From: Motilibacter rhizosphaerae
GTDB lineage: Bacteria; Actinomycetota; Actinomycetes; Motilibacterales; Motilibacteraceae
Direction: 5' to 3'
Assembly (NCBI RefSeq): GCF_004216915.1
Contig: NZ_SGXD01000006.1
Span: 1 to 64,000 of the forward strand
DNA length: 64,000 nucleotides
Part shown: positions 27,067 to 38,210 of the stretch, piece by piece
Position numbering within the stretch: the stretch's first letter is position 1
How the letters are laid out: every line of letters starts with the position of its first letter
Program-made: the position numbers and the translations under genes
The notes under the pieces: generated by a model
Told to the model about the DNA's origin: nothing
Database searches by the model: none
What the model saw: only the letters and a program-made list of their open reading frames with translations

Positions 27067-28614
27067 GTGAGCCCCTCCGAGCAGGCAGCAGCAGCACCGT
27101 CGGCGGCGTCCGGCGGGGGGCCCGTCCTCCCGCCCGGCGCCGCCGCTGCCGTCCGCGCCGCCTTCGCCCGCGCGGGCTACACCGCCGACGGGGTCCTCGC
27201 GACGCTGGGCGCCGACGGCCACCGCGCCCTCGAGCGCGGGGAGGGCGTCCCGGGCCTGCGGCGTACGGCCGGGCTGGGCACGCCGCTCGCCACCCTCGTC
27301 CGGCTCTTCCTCCTGCAGACGACCGAGCCCGCCGACGCGGTGAAGGCCGCCGTCCCGCTCGACGCGCTCGTCGAGGGCGGGATCCTCGCGCAGACCGCCG
27401 ACGGGGTGCGCGCGCTCGTGGACCTGCGGCCGTACGGCGCCGACGACGGGCCCGAGGGCGGCTGGTACGTCGCCGGCGACCTCGACACCCGGCTCGACGT
27501 CGCCCGGCGCGGCGCCGAGGTGCGCCAGGACCACGTGCTCGGCGTCGGCGGGGCCAGCGCCACGCTCGCCCAGCTCGTGCCGCGTACGCCGGTCGGCCGC
27601 GCGCTCGACCTCGGGACGGGCGGCGGGGTGCAGGTGCTCCACCTCTCCCGGCACGCGGAGCACGTCGTCGCCACCGACGTCCTCCCGCGCGCGCTCGCCT
27701 TCGCGAGGCTGACGGCGGAGCTCAACGGGCTCGAGGTCGAGCTGCGCGAGGGCAGCCTGGTCGAGCCGGTCGCGGGGGAGGCGTACGACCTCGTCGTGAG
27801 CAACCCGCCGTTCGTCATCGGCGCGCCCGACGTCCACACCTACCGCGACGCCGGACTGCCGCTCGACACCCTCGGCGAGCAGCTGCTCCGCGACGTGCCG
27901 CCGCTGCTGTCACCCGGGGGCACCTTCGTCATGATCGGCGACTGGGTGCGCCGCGCGGGCGACGAGCCGCACGCGCGCGTCCGCTCCTGGCTGCCGCCGG
28001 AGGGCTACGACGCCCTCGTCGTCGTGCGCGACGAGGAGGACCCCGCGGCGTACGTGTCGACCTGGCTGCGCGACGCCGGCGAGCACACGGCGGAGGACGC
28101 CCTGGAGCGCTACGACCGCTGGCTCGCCGGGCTGGAGGACGCGCGCGTCGAGGCCGTGGAGTTCGGCTGGGTGCTGGTGCGCCGCCACGACGAGGAGCGG
28201 GTGCCGCACGTCGAGGTGCTCGAGTGGGCGCACCCGGTCGAGCAGCCCGTCGCGCCGTGGCTGACCGCCCGCCTCGACGCGGCCGTCGCGCTGGCCGCGC
28301 TGGACGACGCGGCCCTGCTCGCGACTCCGCTCCAGGGCCGCGAGGACGTCGCGCAGGAGCTGCACGGCGCACCCGGCGACGAGGACCCCGAGAGCGTCGT
28401 CCTGCGCCAGGCCCGGGGCCTGCGCCAAGCGCGGTCGGTGGGTACGGAGGCCGCGGGGCTCGTCGGCGCCTGCGACGGCACGATCCCGCTCGGCGCGCTG
28501 GTGGAGGCCGTCGCGCAGGTGCTCGAGCTCGACCCGGACGAGCTGCGCGCGGCGCTGCTGCCGCAGGTGCGCGAGCTCGTCCGCGACGGCTTCCTGGTGC
28601 TCCCCGCGGGCTAG
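27067..28614 (+). CDS. SAM-dependent methyltransferase of the HemK/PrmC-like group
   Basis: A 515-aa protein in three parts. An N-terminal helical and winged domain covers about 1-155 (DUF7059-like). The class I methyltransferase domain has the SAM motif ALDLGTGGGVQVLHL near 180-194, the acidic strand VVATDVLPRALAFARL, and the catalytic NPPF in VVSNPPFVIGAP near 240. A C-terminal winged-helix region covers about 390-515 (DUF7782-like). NPPY/NPPF enzymes methylate amino groups on protein glutamine or on nucleic acid; the same position in Streptomyces is annotated as an N5-glutamine-type methyltransferase, but the target here is not known. The gene has its own leaderless-type promoter. Confidence 0.85.
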   Translation: MSPSEQAAAAPSAASGGGPVLPPGAAAAVRAAFARAGYTADGVLATLGADGHRALERGEGVPGLRRTAGLGTPLATLVRLFLLQTTEPADAVKAAVPLDALVEGGILAQTADGVRALVDLRPYGADDGPEGGWYVAGDLDTRLDVARRGAEVRQDHVLGVGGASATLAQLVPRTPVGRALDLGTGGGVQVLHLSRHAEHVVATDVLPRALAFARLTAELNGLEVELREGSLVEPVAGEAYDLVVSNPPFVIGAPDVHTYRDAGLPLDTLGEQLLRDVPPLLSPGGTFVMIGDWVRRAGDEPHARVRSWLPPEGYDALVVVRDEEDPAAYVSTWLRDAGEHTAEDALERYDRWLAGLEDARVEAVEFGWVLVRRHDEERVPHVEVLEWAHPVEQPVAPWLTARLDAAVALAALDDAALLATPLQGREDVAQELHGAPGDEDPESVVLRQARGLRQARSVGTEAAGLVGACDGTIPLGALVEAVAQVLELDPDELRAALLPQVRELVRDGFLVLPAG

Positions 28615-28617
28615 GGT
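28612..28617 (+). promoter_or_regulatory. -10 hexamer TAGGGT, leaderless small gene
   Basis: TAGGGT ends 6 nt before the GTG at 28624 and overlaps the end of the methyltransferase gene (stop TAG at 28612-28614). Confidence 0.45.
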
Positions 28618-28623
28618 CGGACG

Positions 28624-28791
28624 GTGGCCGACCCGCAGGAACCGCCCCGCAGCCGCTTGCGCCGCGTCCTCATGACCTTCTTCGGGCCCGCCGACCTCGG
28701 GCCCGAGCACCGGGGCAACCCGCTGCGCGGGACGAAGTACGACCCGGAGCTCAAGCGGCAGCAGCGGCGGCGGCGCGCGCGCCGAGGGTGA
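28624..28791 (+). CDS. small basic protein, 55 aa
   Basis: An unrecognised 55-residue reading frame with GTG start. It begins ADPQEPPRSRLRRVLMTFFG, has a central GPADLGPEHRGNPLRGTKYD segment and ends in a very basic RRRRARRG tail. Support for it being real: a TANNNT hexamer at the leaderless spacing, codons with high GC at third positions, and a gap of only 9 bp after the methyltransferase. Its 3' end overlaps the convergent EamA gene by 41 bp. Similar small FFGPA-type proteins may exist in relatives, but this is from memory and untested. Function unknown. Confidence 0.5.
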   Translation: MADPQEPPRSRLRRVLMTFFGPADLGPEHRGNPLRGTKYDPELKRQQRRRRARRG

Positions 28792-29641
28792 CCCCGACGC
28801 TCGCCGCGCTGACCAGCACCAGCGCGACGACCTCGACCACCGTCAGCCGCTGGCCGAGGATGGCCAGCCCGGCGAGCGTCGCGCCGAGCGGCTCGAGGCT
28901 CATGAGCACGCCGAAGACCCGCGTCGGCATGCGGCGCAGCGCGCTCATCTCCAGGCTGTAGGGCACGAGCGAGCTGAGCAGCGCGACCGCGGCACCGTGC
29001 GCGAGCAGGCTGCCGTGGGTGAACGCCTTGGCCACGGTGTGAGGCTCGCTGACGCCCGTGACGAGCGCCGCGAGCACCGCGCCGACGGCCAGCGAGACCG
29101 CGAGGCCCTGGGTGCCGGGGAGCAGCCGGCCCGTACGCGCGCTGGCGAGGATGTACGCCGCCCAGAGCAGCCCCGCGAGGAACGCCAGCAGCAGCCCCAG
29201 GGCCGGCGCCGAGCCCCCGCCCGCGAGCCCGAGCAGGGCGACGCCGACGCCGGCGAGCAGGGCCCAGGCCCCCTCCACGAGCCCGCGCGACTGGGCGAGC
29301 GCCAGCAGCATCGGCCCGAGGAACTCCACCGTGACGGCGACCCCCAGCGGGACCCGCTGCAGCGACTCGTAGAACACGAGGTTCATCCCGCCCATCGCCA
29401 GGCCGAGCACGACGGCGGAGAGCGCCTGCTCGCGGGTCCACCGCCAGACCCGGGGGCGGGTGATCGCGAGCAGCACGACGGCCGACACGACGAGCCGGAG
29501 CAGCACGACCGTGGACGGGCTGAGGTCGTCGAACAGCGTCCGCGCCACCGCGCTGCCGCACTGGACGGAGGCGATCGCGCCGAGCACGAGGGCGGGGGCG
29601 GGTGGGCGGCCGAGCAGGTCCGGAGGCATCCCGGACAGCAT
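28751..29641 (-). CDS. EamA/RhtA-family transporter
   Basis: A 296-aa drug/metabolite transporter with ten predicted membrane segments in two EamA repeats (about 16-140 and 150-290). The first repeat has SVQCGSAVARTLFDDLSPST and VPLGVAVTVEFLGPMLLALA, and the second has LLSSLVPYSLEMSALRRMPT and GVLMSLEPLGATLAGLAILG, as in RhtA-type threonine/homoserine exporters. Substrate is inferred only from this resemblance. The start could be the first ATG (29641) or the one four codons later. It is convergent with the small 55-aa gene and divergent from topA. Confidence 0.85.
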   Translation of the reverse strand: MLSGMPPDLLGRPPAPALVLGAIASVQCGSAVARTLFDDLSPSTVVLLRLVVSAVVLLAITRPRVWRWTREQALSAVVLGLAMGGMNLVFYESLQRVPLGVAVTVEFLGPMLLALAQSRGLVEGAWALLAGVGVALLGLAGGGSAPALGLLLAFLAGLLWAAYILASARTGRLLPGTQGLAVSLAVGAVLAALVTGVSEPHTVAKAFTHGSLLAHGAAVALLSSLVPYSLEMSALRRMPTRVFGVLMSLEPLGATLAGLAILGQRLTVVEVVALVLVSAASVGVTLGARAAAAAAA

Positions 29642-29716
29642 CCCCGACGACCCTGCGGGCGCGCCGCCGGGCCACCCGACGGAGCGTCCTGGAACACTTC
29701 GGCGCAGGATGGGGGT

Positions 29717-29747
29717 TTGACAGGCGGGGCGGGGCTGGGGTCAGACT
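29717..29747 (+). promoter_or_regulatory. candidate topA promoter
   Basis: TTGACA (29717-29722) is followed after 19 nt by CAGACT (29742-29747), about 70 nt before the topA start. The -35 is a full consensus match, rare at this GC content; the -10 is weak. Confidence 0.4.
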
Positions 29748-29819
29748 CCGCCGTGTCGCACCGCGCGGACCCCTGGTGACCATCCGGCCGCCACCCGCCG
29801 CAGGAGGAAGGACAGCTCG

Positions 29820-32552
<2,733 letters not shown>

Positions 32553-32567
32553 CGCGGTCCTCGGACC

Positions 32568-32679
32568 GAACAGGGTGCCCCGGTCGCCCTTCCGGGACTG
32601 AACGGGGTGCCCCAGTGCTGCTCCGGATCTGAACGGGGTGCCCCAGTGCTGCTCGGACGGGCACTGGGGCACCTTGTTC
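32568..32679. repeat. tandem hairpin repeat, three copies, topA 3' side
   Basis: GAACRGGGTGCCCC occurs at 32568, 32600 and 32631 (period 31-32). The last copy extends to GAACGGGGTGCCCCAGTGC (32631-32649), which pairs with GCACTGGGGCACCTTGTTC (32661-32679): a 19-bp stem with two G-U pairs. It follows topA and should act as terminator. The same element family recurs at 55368-55490. Confidence 0.8.
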
Positions 32680-32764
32680 GGTCGGGGGAGCGCTCCCCTC
32701 CGGCGGGGCAGAGCGGCCGGCTCGGTCGCGGACGGCGCGGGCAGGAGCTGTCGGCGCCCGCGGC

Positions 32765-32770
32765 TAGGGT
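32765..32770 (+). promoter_or_regulatory. -10 hexamer TAGGGT, leaderless MFS-tmk gene
   Basis: TAGGGT ends 6 nt before the GTG at 32777, so the MFS-tmk transcript is probably leaderless. Confidence 0.5.
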
Positions 32771-32776
32771 GGCGGC

Positions 32777-35434
32777 GTGAGTGCGAACGCGGCGACCGGA
32801 CTCGGGGGTGACGTCCGGGGGGCGCTCGCGGTCGCGCCGTTCCGCAAGCTCTGGACGGCGCTGTGCTTCGCCAGCATGGGCGACTGGCTGGGCCTGCTCG
32901 CGCTGACGGCCTACGCCCAGTCGCTCTCCGACGGGTCCTACCGGGGCGCCAACGCCGCGGTCGCCGGGGTCTTCCTGCTGCGCCTGGCGCCGGCGATGGT
33001 GCTCGGCCCGCTGGCCGGGGTCGTCGCCGACCGGCTCGACCGCCGCTGGACGATGGTCGCCTCCTGCGCGGTGCGCGTGGTCGTGATCGCGACGATCCCG
33101 CTGGTGGGGCAGCTGTGGTGGCTCTACGTCGCGACGCTGCTCGTCGAGTCGGCCAGCCTGTTCTTCATCCCGGCCAAGGAGGCCACGGTCCCCAACCTCG
33201 TGCCGCGCGAGCGGCTGGAGGCGGCCAACCAGCTGAACCTGGCCGGGACCTACGGCTCCGCACCCGTCGCCGCGGTCCTCTTCGTCGGGCTCTCGCTGCT
33301 CGCCGAGGCGCTCCACGCCGCCGACACGGGCTCGTCGTTCTCCGCCGCCACGGCGGCGCTCTGGGTCAACGCCGCGACGTTCCTCGTCGCCGCCGTCGTC
33401 ATCGCCCGGCTCACCGAGATCCCGCCGCGCCCCACCGCCGAGCCCGGGAGCGAGCCGTCCGCGTGGCGGCTGCTCGTCGACGGCTGGCGCTACGTCGCGG
33501 CGACCCCCGTCGTGCGCGGCCTGGTGTTCGCCATGCTCGGCGCCTTCGCTGCCGGCGGCGCCGTCATCGGGCTCGGCCGCACCTACGTCACCGACCTCGG
33601 CGCGGGGGACGCGGGCTACGGGCTGCTCTTCTTCGCGGTCTTCGCGGGCCTCGCCCTGGGCATGTTCTTCGGCCCGCGCCTGCTGCCGGGCTTCTCCCGC
33701 CGGCGGCTGCTCTGCCTCGCGATCGTGCTCGCCGGCGCCGCGCTCGCCGTCCTCGCGCTCTCGCCGAGCATCGTGCTCTCGGTGCTGCTGACGGTGCTGC
33801 TCGGCGGCTTCGCCGGCACCTCCTGGGTGACGGCGTACACCCTCATCGGGCTGGAGGTCGACGACGCCGTCCGGGGCCGGGTCTTCGCCTCGCTCAACGT
33901 CATGCTCCGCGTCGTGCTCGTCGCCGTCCTGGCGCTCGCCCCCCTGCTCGCGGCCGCGATCGGGCGGCGCGACGTGCGCCCCGGCGGAGGGGTCACCTGG
34001 ACCCTGCCGGGCGCGGCGATCACGCTGCTCGTCGCCGGGCTGCTGGCCGTGCTGCTCGGGTCGGTGTCCTTCCGCACGATGGACGACCGCCGCGGCGTCC
34101 GGGTCACCGACGACCTGGTCGCCTCGCTGCGCGGGCGGCGGCTGCGCGAGGTCGACGACGACGCCCGCGCTGCGGGGTTCTTCCTCGTGCTCGAGGGCGG
34201 CGAGGGCGCCGGCAAGTCCACCCAGGCGGCGGCGCTGGCCGAGTGGATCCGGGCGCGCGGGCACGAGGTCGTCGTGTCGCGGGAGCCGGGCGGCACCCCC
34301 GTCGGCGGCCGGGTGCGCGAGATCGTGCTCGACCCGGCGACCGGCGCGCTGGTGCCCGAGGCCGAGGCGCTGCTGTACGCCGCGGACCGCGCCCAGCACG
34401 TCGGCACCGTCGTCCGCCCCGCGCTCGAGCGCGGCGCCGTCGTCATCAGCGACCGCTACGTCGACTCCTCGCTCGCCTACCAGGGGGCCGGGCGCCAGCT
34501 GCTCGTCGACGACGTCGCCCGGCTCTCGCGCTGGGCGACGGGCGGGCTGGTGCCCGACCTCACGGTCGTCCTCGACCTGCCGGCCGCGGTCGGCGCAGAG
34601 CGGCGGCGCGTACGCGACGGCGGGGCCGGGGACCGCCTCGAGGCCGAGCCCGACGACTTCCACGACCGCGTGCGCCGCAGCTTCCTCGAGCTGGCGGCCG
34701 CCGCGCCGCAGCGCTACCTCGTCGTCGACGCGTCCCAGTCCGCCGAGCAGGTCACGGAGCAGCTGTGCCAGCGGCTGTGCGGGGTGCTGCCCCTGTCCGA
34801 GCGCGAGCGCACCGAGCAGGAGGCGGCCCGCCTGGCTCAGGCGCGGGTCATCGCCGACCAGCGGCGCGAGGCGGAGGAGCGGCGGCGGGCCGAGGCCGCG
34901 CAGCGGCGCACCGAGGCGGCCGAGCGCCGGCAGGCCGACCAGGAGCGGCGCGCCGCCGCTGCGCAGGAGGCGCAGCGGGCGGCGGCGGTGGCTGCCGCCG
35001 CGCGGACCGCTGCCGAGCAGCGTGCGCGGGCGGAGGCGGAGCGGGCGGCGGAGCAGCTGGCCGCAGCGCAGGCGCTCGAGCGGGCGGCAGCAGCCGAGCG
35101 GGCCGCGGCCGAGCAGGAGGCGGCCGACCGGCGGGCCGCCGAGCAGCGGGCCGCCGACGAGCGCGCGGCGGTGGAGCGCGCGGCGGCCGAGCGGCGCGCG
35201 GCCGACGAGCGTGCCGTCGAGGAGCGCGCGGCCGAGCAGCGGCCCGGCCCCGCCGACGAGCCCGGCGACCTGGACCCCGACCGCACCGTCGCGCTCGCCC
35301 CCGTCGTGCACCCCGACCCGGCACCGACGGTGGAGCGCCCCCGCTCCGCGGTGGACCCGGCGCCGACGCTCGACCTCACCGACGAGCTGCTCTCCTGGGG
35401 CGAGCCCGCCGGGGACGGGGAGGCCGGCCGGTGA
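32777..35434 (+). CDS. tmk: MFS transporter fused to thymidylate kinase
   Basis: An 885-aa fusion protein. Residues 1-435 are a 12-segment major facilitator domain (MGDWLGLLALTAYAQSL near 35-51, RRWTMVASCAVRVVVI, FFIPAKEATVPNLVP). Residues 465-665 are dTMP kinase: P-loop LEGGEGAGKSTQ near 474, SREPGGTP, ISDRYVDSSLAYQGAGRQ; it makes dTDP from dTMP. Residues 675-830 are a long Ala/Glu/Arg helix with heptad-like repeats (AERRAADERAVEERAAEQR), followed by a Pro-rich tail. The MFS-Tmk fusion occurs in Streptomyces and relatives. The stop overlaps holB by 4 bp, so DNA precursor supply and replication are coupled in one operon. Confidence 0.93.
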   Translation: MSANAATGLGGDVRGALAVAPFRKLWTALCFASMGDWLGLLALTAYAQSLSDGSYRGANAAVAGVFLLRLAPAMVLGPLAGVVADRLDRRWTMVASCAVRVVVIATIPLVGQLWWLYVATLLVESASLFFIPAKEATVPNLVPRERLEAANQLNLAGTYGSAPVAAVLFVGLSLLAEALHAADTGSSFSAATAALWVNAATFLVAAVVIARLTEIPPRPTAEPGSEPSAWRLLVDGWRYVAATPVVRGLVFAMLGAFAAGGAVIGLGRTYVTDLGAGDAGYGLLFFAVFAGLALGMFFGPRLLPGFSRRRLLCLAIVLAGAALAVLALSPSIVLSVLLTVLLGGFAGTSWVTAYTLIGLEVDDAVRGRVFASLNVMLRVVLVAVLALAPLLAAAIGRRDVRPGGGVTWTLPGAAITLLVAGLLAVLLGSVSFRTMDDRRGVRVTDDLVASLRGRRLREVDDDARAAGFFLVLEGGEGAGKSTQAAALAEWIRARGHEVVVSREPGGTPVGGRVREIVLDPATGALVPEAEALLYAADRAQHVGTVVRPALERGAVVISDRYVDSSLAYQGAGRQLLVDDVARLSRWATGGLVPDLTVVLDLPAAVGAERRRVRDGGAGDRLEAEPDDFHDRVRRSFLELAAAAPQRYLVVDASQSAEQVTEQLCQRLCGVLPLSERERTEQEAARLAQARVIADQRREAEERRRAEAAQRRTEAAERRQADQERRAAAAQEAQRAAAVAAAARTAAEQRARAEAERAAEQLAAAQALERAAAAERAAAEQEAADRRAAEQRAADERAAVERAAAERRAADERAVEERAAEQRPGPADEPGDLDPDRTVALAPVVHPDPAPTVERPRSAVDPAPTLDLTDELLSWGEPAGDGEAGR

Positions 35435-36594
35435 GCGTCTGGGACCGCGTCGTCGGCCAGGAGCGCGCCGTCGTCGAGCTGCAGTCCGCGGTGCAGGCGG
35501 CGGAGCAGCTGCTGCGCGGCGGTACGGGCACCGGCATGACGCACGCGTGGCTGTTCACCGGGCCGCCGGGCTCGGGCCGGTCCGTGGCCGCGGGGGCCTT
35601 CGCGGCCGCCCTGCAGTGCGAGCGCGGCGGCTGCGGCACCTGCGCGTCCTGCCGCACCGCGCTCGCCGGCAGCCACGCCGACATCGAGGTCGTCTCCACC
35701 CGGCTGCTCTCCATCGGGGTCGCGGTCTCGCGCGAGCTGGTGCAGAAGGCCGCCCGACGGCCCTCGCAGGGCCGCTGGCAGGTGCTGCTCGTCGAGGACG
35801 TCGACCGGCTCACGGAGCAGGCGGCCAACACGCTGCTCAAGGTGCTCGAGGAGCCGCCACCGCGCACGGTCTGGCTGCTCTGCGCCCCCAGCCTCGAGGA
35901 CGCCCTCCCGACGATCCGCTCGCGCTGCCGGCACGTGCTGCTCCGCACGCCGCCGGTCCAGGCCGTGGCCGACCTGCTCGTCGCGCGCGACGGGATCGAC
36001 CCCGCCATGGCCGTCTTCGCCGCGCGCGCCGCGCAGGGCCACATCGGGCGGGCGCGCCGGCTGGCCACCGACGAGCAGGCCCGGCTGCGGCGCAACGAGG
36101 CGCTGCGCATCCCGGGGCAGCTGCGCGACATCGGCAGCTGCCTGCAGGCCGCCGCCAACCTCGTCGAGGCGACCAAGGAGGAGGCGGGCGCCCAGTCCGC
36201 GGAGCTCGACGCCAAGGAGACCGAGGAGCTGGCACGGGCGCTCGGCAAGGGGACGACCGGTCGCGGCATGGTCACCGGCGCCGCGGGCCAGCTCAAGGAG
36301 CTCGAGCGCCAGCAGCGGACGCGGGCCAAGCGCACCCGGCTCGACGCCCTCGACCGCGCGCTCGTCGACCTGGTGTCGTTCTACCGCGATGTGCTGGCGG
36401 TGCAGTTCGGCGCGCCCGTGGCGCTCGTCAACGAGGAGATGCGCCCCGCGGTCGAGCAGACCGCCCGTGCGCTGCCGCCCGAGGGGGCGCTGCGCTGCAT
36501 CGAGGCCATCCTCGAGTGCCGCACCTCGCTCGAGGCCAACGCCGCCGAGCTGCTCGCCGTCGAGGCCCTCGCGGTCAAGCTGCGCGCCGCCTGA
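35431..36594 (+). CDS. holB: DNA polymerase III delta-prime subunit
   Basis: A 387-aa clamp-loader subunit. The AAA+ domain begins VWDRVVGQERAVVELQSAV, with GPPGSGRSVA in place of Walker A (Arg for Lys, as expected for delta-prime, which does not hydrolyse ATP). The zinc module CERGGCGTCASC follows near 67-78, then VLLVEDVDRLTEQAANTLLK and LEEPPPRTVWLLC, and SRC at IRSRCRHVLL. The C-terminal collar domain ends at a typical length. GTG start overlaps the tmk stop (GTGA). Forms the clamp loader with DnaX and delta. Confidence 0.93.
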   Translation: MSVWDRVVGQERAVVELQSAVQAAEQLLRGGTGTGMTHAWLFTGPPGSGRSVAAGAFAAALQCERGGCGTCASCRTALAGSHADIEVVSTRLLSIGVAVSRELVQKAARRPSQGRWQVLLVEDVDRLTEQAANTLLKVLEEPPPRTVWLLCAPSLEDALPTIRSRCRHVLLRTPPVQAVADLLVARDGIDPAMAVFAARAAQGHIGRARRLATDEQARLRRNEALRIPGQLRDIGSCLQAAANLVEATKEEAGAQSAELDAKETEELARALGKGTTGRGMVTGAAGQLKELERQQRTRAKRTRLDALDRALVDLVSFYRDVLAVQFGAPVALVNEEMRPAVEQTARALPPEGALRCIEAILECRTSLEANAAELLAVEALAVKLRAA

Positions 36595-36623
36595 GCCGCG
36601 CGCGGGCAGCCGCTGCCGCCCGC

Positions 36624-36629
36624 TACACT
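36624..36629 (+). promoter_or_regulatory. -10 hexamer TACACT, tRNA-Thr promoter
   Basis: TACACT lies 27 nt before the tRNA 5' end, in the 62-bp gap after holB. No clear -35. Confidence 0.4.
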
Positions 36630-36656
36630 TGCTCCTCGTGCCCGTCCGCGGGCGCT

Positions 36657-36730
36657 GCCGCCTTAGCTCAGTCGGCCAGAGCGACGCACTCGTAATGCGT
36701 AGGTCATCGGTTCGATTCCGATAGGCGGCT
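36657..36730 (+). tRNA. tRNA-Thr (CGT anticodon)
   Basis: A 74-nt cloverleaf. Acceptor GCCGCCT pairs with AGGCGGC, D-stem GCTC/GAGC, anticodon stem ACGCA/TGCGT around CTCGTAA (anticodon CGT, reading ACG), T-stem ATCGG/CCGAT. CCA is not encoded. No integrase lies nearby, so there is no sign of use as an attachment site. Confidence 0.95.
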
Positions 36731-36735
36731 CACGA

Positions 36736-36772
36736 GGAGGGGCCTCGACCAGATCCTGGTCGAGGCCCCTCC
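36736..36772. terminator. 17-bp perfect hairpin after tRNA-Thr
   Basis: GGAGGGGCCTCGACCAG (36736-36752) pairs with CTGGTCGAGGCCCCTCC (36756-36772), loop ATC. It lies between the tRNA and the convergent beta-propeller gene, so it can stop both. A near twin is at 38911-38945. Confidence 0.8.
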
Positions 36773-36789
36773 GCACGTCAGCCGAGCGA

Positions 36790-37914
36790 CTACCAGGCGA
36801 CGATGCCCTCGCCGCCGACCGCACCCGGCACCACCGTGCTGCCGAGCGGGGTGAGGGTCGTCCCGTCCACCGCGTACGCGTCGACCGTCCCGGTCGCTCC
36901 CGTCTGGACGAACAGCTCGCTGCCGTCCGGGGTGAACGCCGAGTCCACCGTGCCGGGGTCCGTGGCCGTGGTGCCCAGCGCGGTCAGGCCGCCGCCCGCG
37001 CCGACCTGGATGCGGCTCACCGTCCCGCTTCCGGCGTTGGACGCCACGAGCAGGTCGCCCGACGCGGCGATCCAGCAGGTGGCCGCCTGCCCCGTCGCGA
37101 CCTGGCCGAGGGTGGTGAGGGTGCCGTCGGCGGCGACGGCGTACGTCCGCACCTCGCTCGTCCCGGCGAACGCGACGGCGAGGTGACCCGCGGCGTCCGA
37201 CGCCACGGCGAACGGCACGGTGCCCGGGACCTGGGTGGCCACCGGCGCCGCGGCGGGAGCGCCGCTCGCGTCGAGCCCGTAGACGAGGATGCTCGCGGTC
37301 GACGCCTTGGTGGTCACGACGAGGTGCGTGCCGTCGGGCGTCACCGCGACCTGCCCAGGCGTGCTGACGAACTCGGCCGCGGGGACCGGGAGGTGCAGCT
37401 CGCGGTGCCACGCAGGCACGGCGACGAGACGGTTGCCCACCCAGCGGAAGCCCGAGATGCTGCCTCCGTCACGGGCGTTGAGCACGTACACCGCGTCGCC
37501 GGACGAGGTCACGCTCACCGGGAACGCGCCGCCGGTCGCGACGACCTCGCGAAGCGACAGGCTGTGGTTGTGCACGCGCAGGACGCTGAGCGTGTCGCTG
37601 CCGGGGTTCACGGCGAGCAGCTCCTGGTGCGCCCGGTCGGCGGCGAGCGCGCCCTGCGACGCCGTGTGGTCGACGACCGAGCCGGCGAGCTGGCCGCCGA
37701 GCCCGCCGGTCGCGTACGTGCCGACGCTCGCGAGCGTGCCGTCGGCCTGGCGGGAGTAGGCGTGGACGGCGTTGCCGGAGACCGCGTCGTCCAGGACGAA
37801 GACGGAGGGCGGGACCGGGGCGGCGGAGGCGGTCCCGGCGGTGGCCAGGAGCGCGGCGGCGCCGGTGAGGGCGGCGGCCAGAGCGGAGGTGCGGGAGAGG
37901 GGTGTGCGGGTCAC
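36790..37914 (-). CDS. secreted beta-propeller (lactonase-like) protein
   Basis: A 374-aa exported protein. A signal peptide (about 1-32, ending TAGTASAA) follows the basic start TRTPLSRTSALAAAL. The rest is made of repeated beta-propeller blades of the YncE/6-phosphogluconolactonase type, each of the form GTVDSAFTPDGSELFVQTGA (the best match near 322-341) and PGQVAVTPDGTHLVVTTKAS near 193. No catalytic residues can be assigned. GAGGAG ahead of the GTG supports the start. Its position next to a sigma/anti-sigma pair and a large RTX exoprotein, all on the minus strand, suggests an envelope-linked regulon, but that is inference. Confidence 0.75.
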   Translation of the reverse strand: MTRTPLSRTSALAAALTGAAALLATAGTASAAPVPPSVFVLDDAVSGNAVHAYSRQADGTLASVGTYATGGLGGQLAGSVVDHTASQGALAADRAHQELLAVNPGSDTLSVLRVHNHSLSLREVVATGGAFPVSVTSSGDAVYVLNARDGGSISGFRWVGNRLVAVPAWHRELHLPVPAAEFVSTPGQVAVTPDGTHLVVTTKASTASILVYGLDASGAPAAAPVATQVPGTVPFAVASDAAGHLAVAFAGTSEVRTYAVAADGTLTTLGQVATGQAATCWIAASGDLLVASNAGSGTVSRIQVGAGGGLTALGTTATDPGTVDSAFTPDGSELFVQTGATGTVDAYAVDGTTLTPLGSTVVPGAVGGEGIVAW

Positions 37915-37988
37915 GGGTGCTGCTCCTCGAGTGCGTGTCGGTGCCGGACGGCGTGGACGACACGTACGCGTGGGCGGGCGCCCGGTTC

Positions 37989-38210
37989 TTACGCCTGCTC
38001 GTCGGCGAGCAGCGCGAGCAGCCCCTCGTAGTCGTCGATGCAGGGGCTGCAGACCCGGAGGTGCGCGGCGACCCCGGGCATCGTCGTGGCGACGTCGGCC
38101 CCGGCGAGCACCTGCTCGACGTAGACGTGGAGGACCGCGGCGACGACGTCGCAGTCGACGTCGAGCGGGTCAGTGGTGAGGAACCCCTCGAGGTCCGGCC
38201 ATGCGCTCAC
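37989..38210 (-). CDS. small zinc-binding anti-sigma-like protein (ZAS type)
   Basis: A 73-aa cytosolic protein with the motif HLRVCSPC (HxxxCxxC), the zinc-binding signature of ZAS anti-sigma factors, near residues 50-57, followed by IDDYEGLLALLADE. There is no membrane segment, so it resembles soluble RsrA-type proteins, where thiols can sense oxidative conditions. GTG start overlaps the stop of the upstream ECF sigma gene by 4 bp, the classical sigma/anti-sigma operon order. Predicted to bind and hold that sigma factor. The signal, redox or otherwise, is inferred. Confidence 0.75.
   Translation of the reverse strand: MSAWPDLEGFLTTDPLDVDCDVVAAVLHVYVEQVLAGADVATTMPGVAAHLRVCSPCIDDYEGLLALLADEQA

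Noticed and set aside
35431-36594. inactivated holB because Walker A Lys is Arg
   Set aside because: Delta-prime subunits normally lack a functional ATP site, so GPPGSGRS is expected and the rest of the protein is intact.
36657-36772. tRNA-Thr as an integrated-element attachment site
   Set aside because: No integrase and no direct repeat of the tRNA 3' end is seen in the window. The hairpin after the tRNA is a plausible terminator.
37469-37963. a minus-strand gene overlapping the beta-propeller gene
   Set aside because: Arg-rich frame-shifted shadow of the propeller gene with no ribosome binding site or domain.
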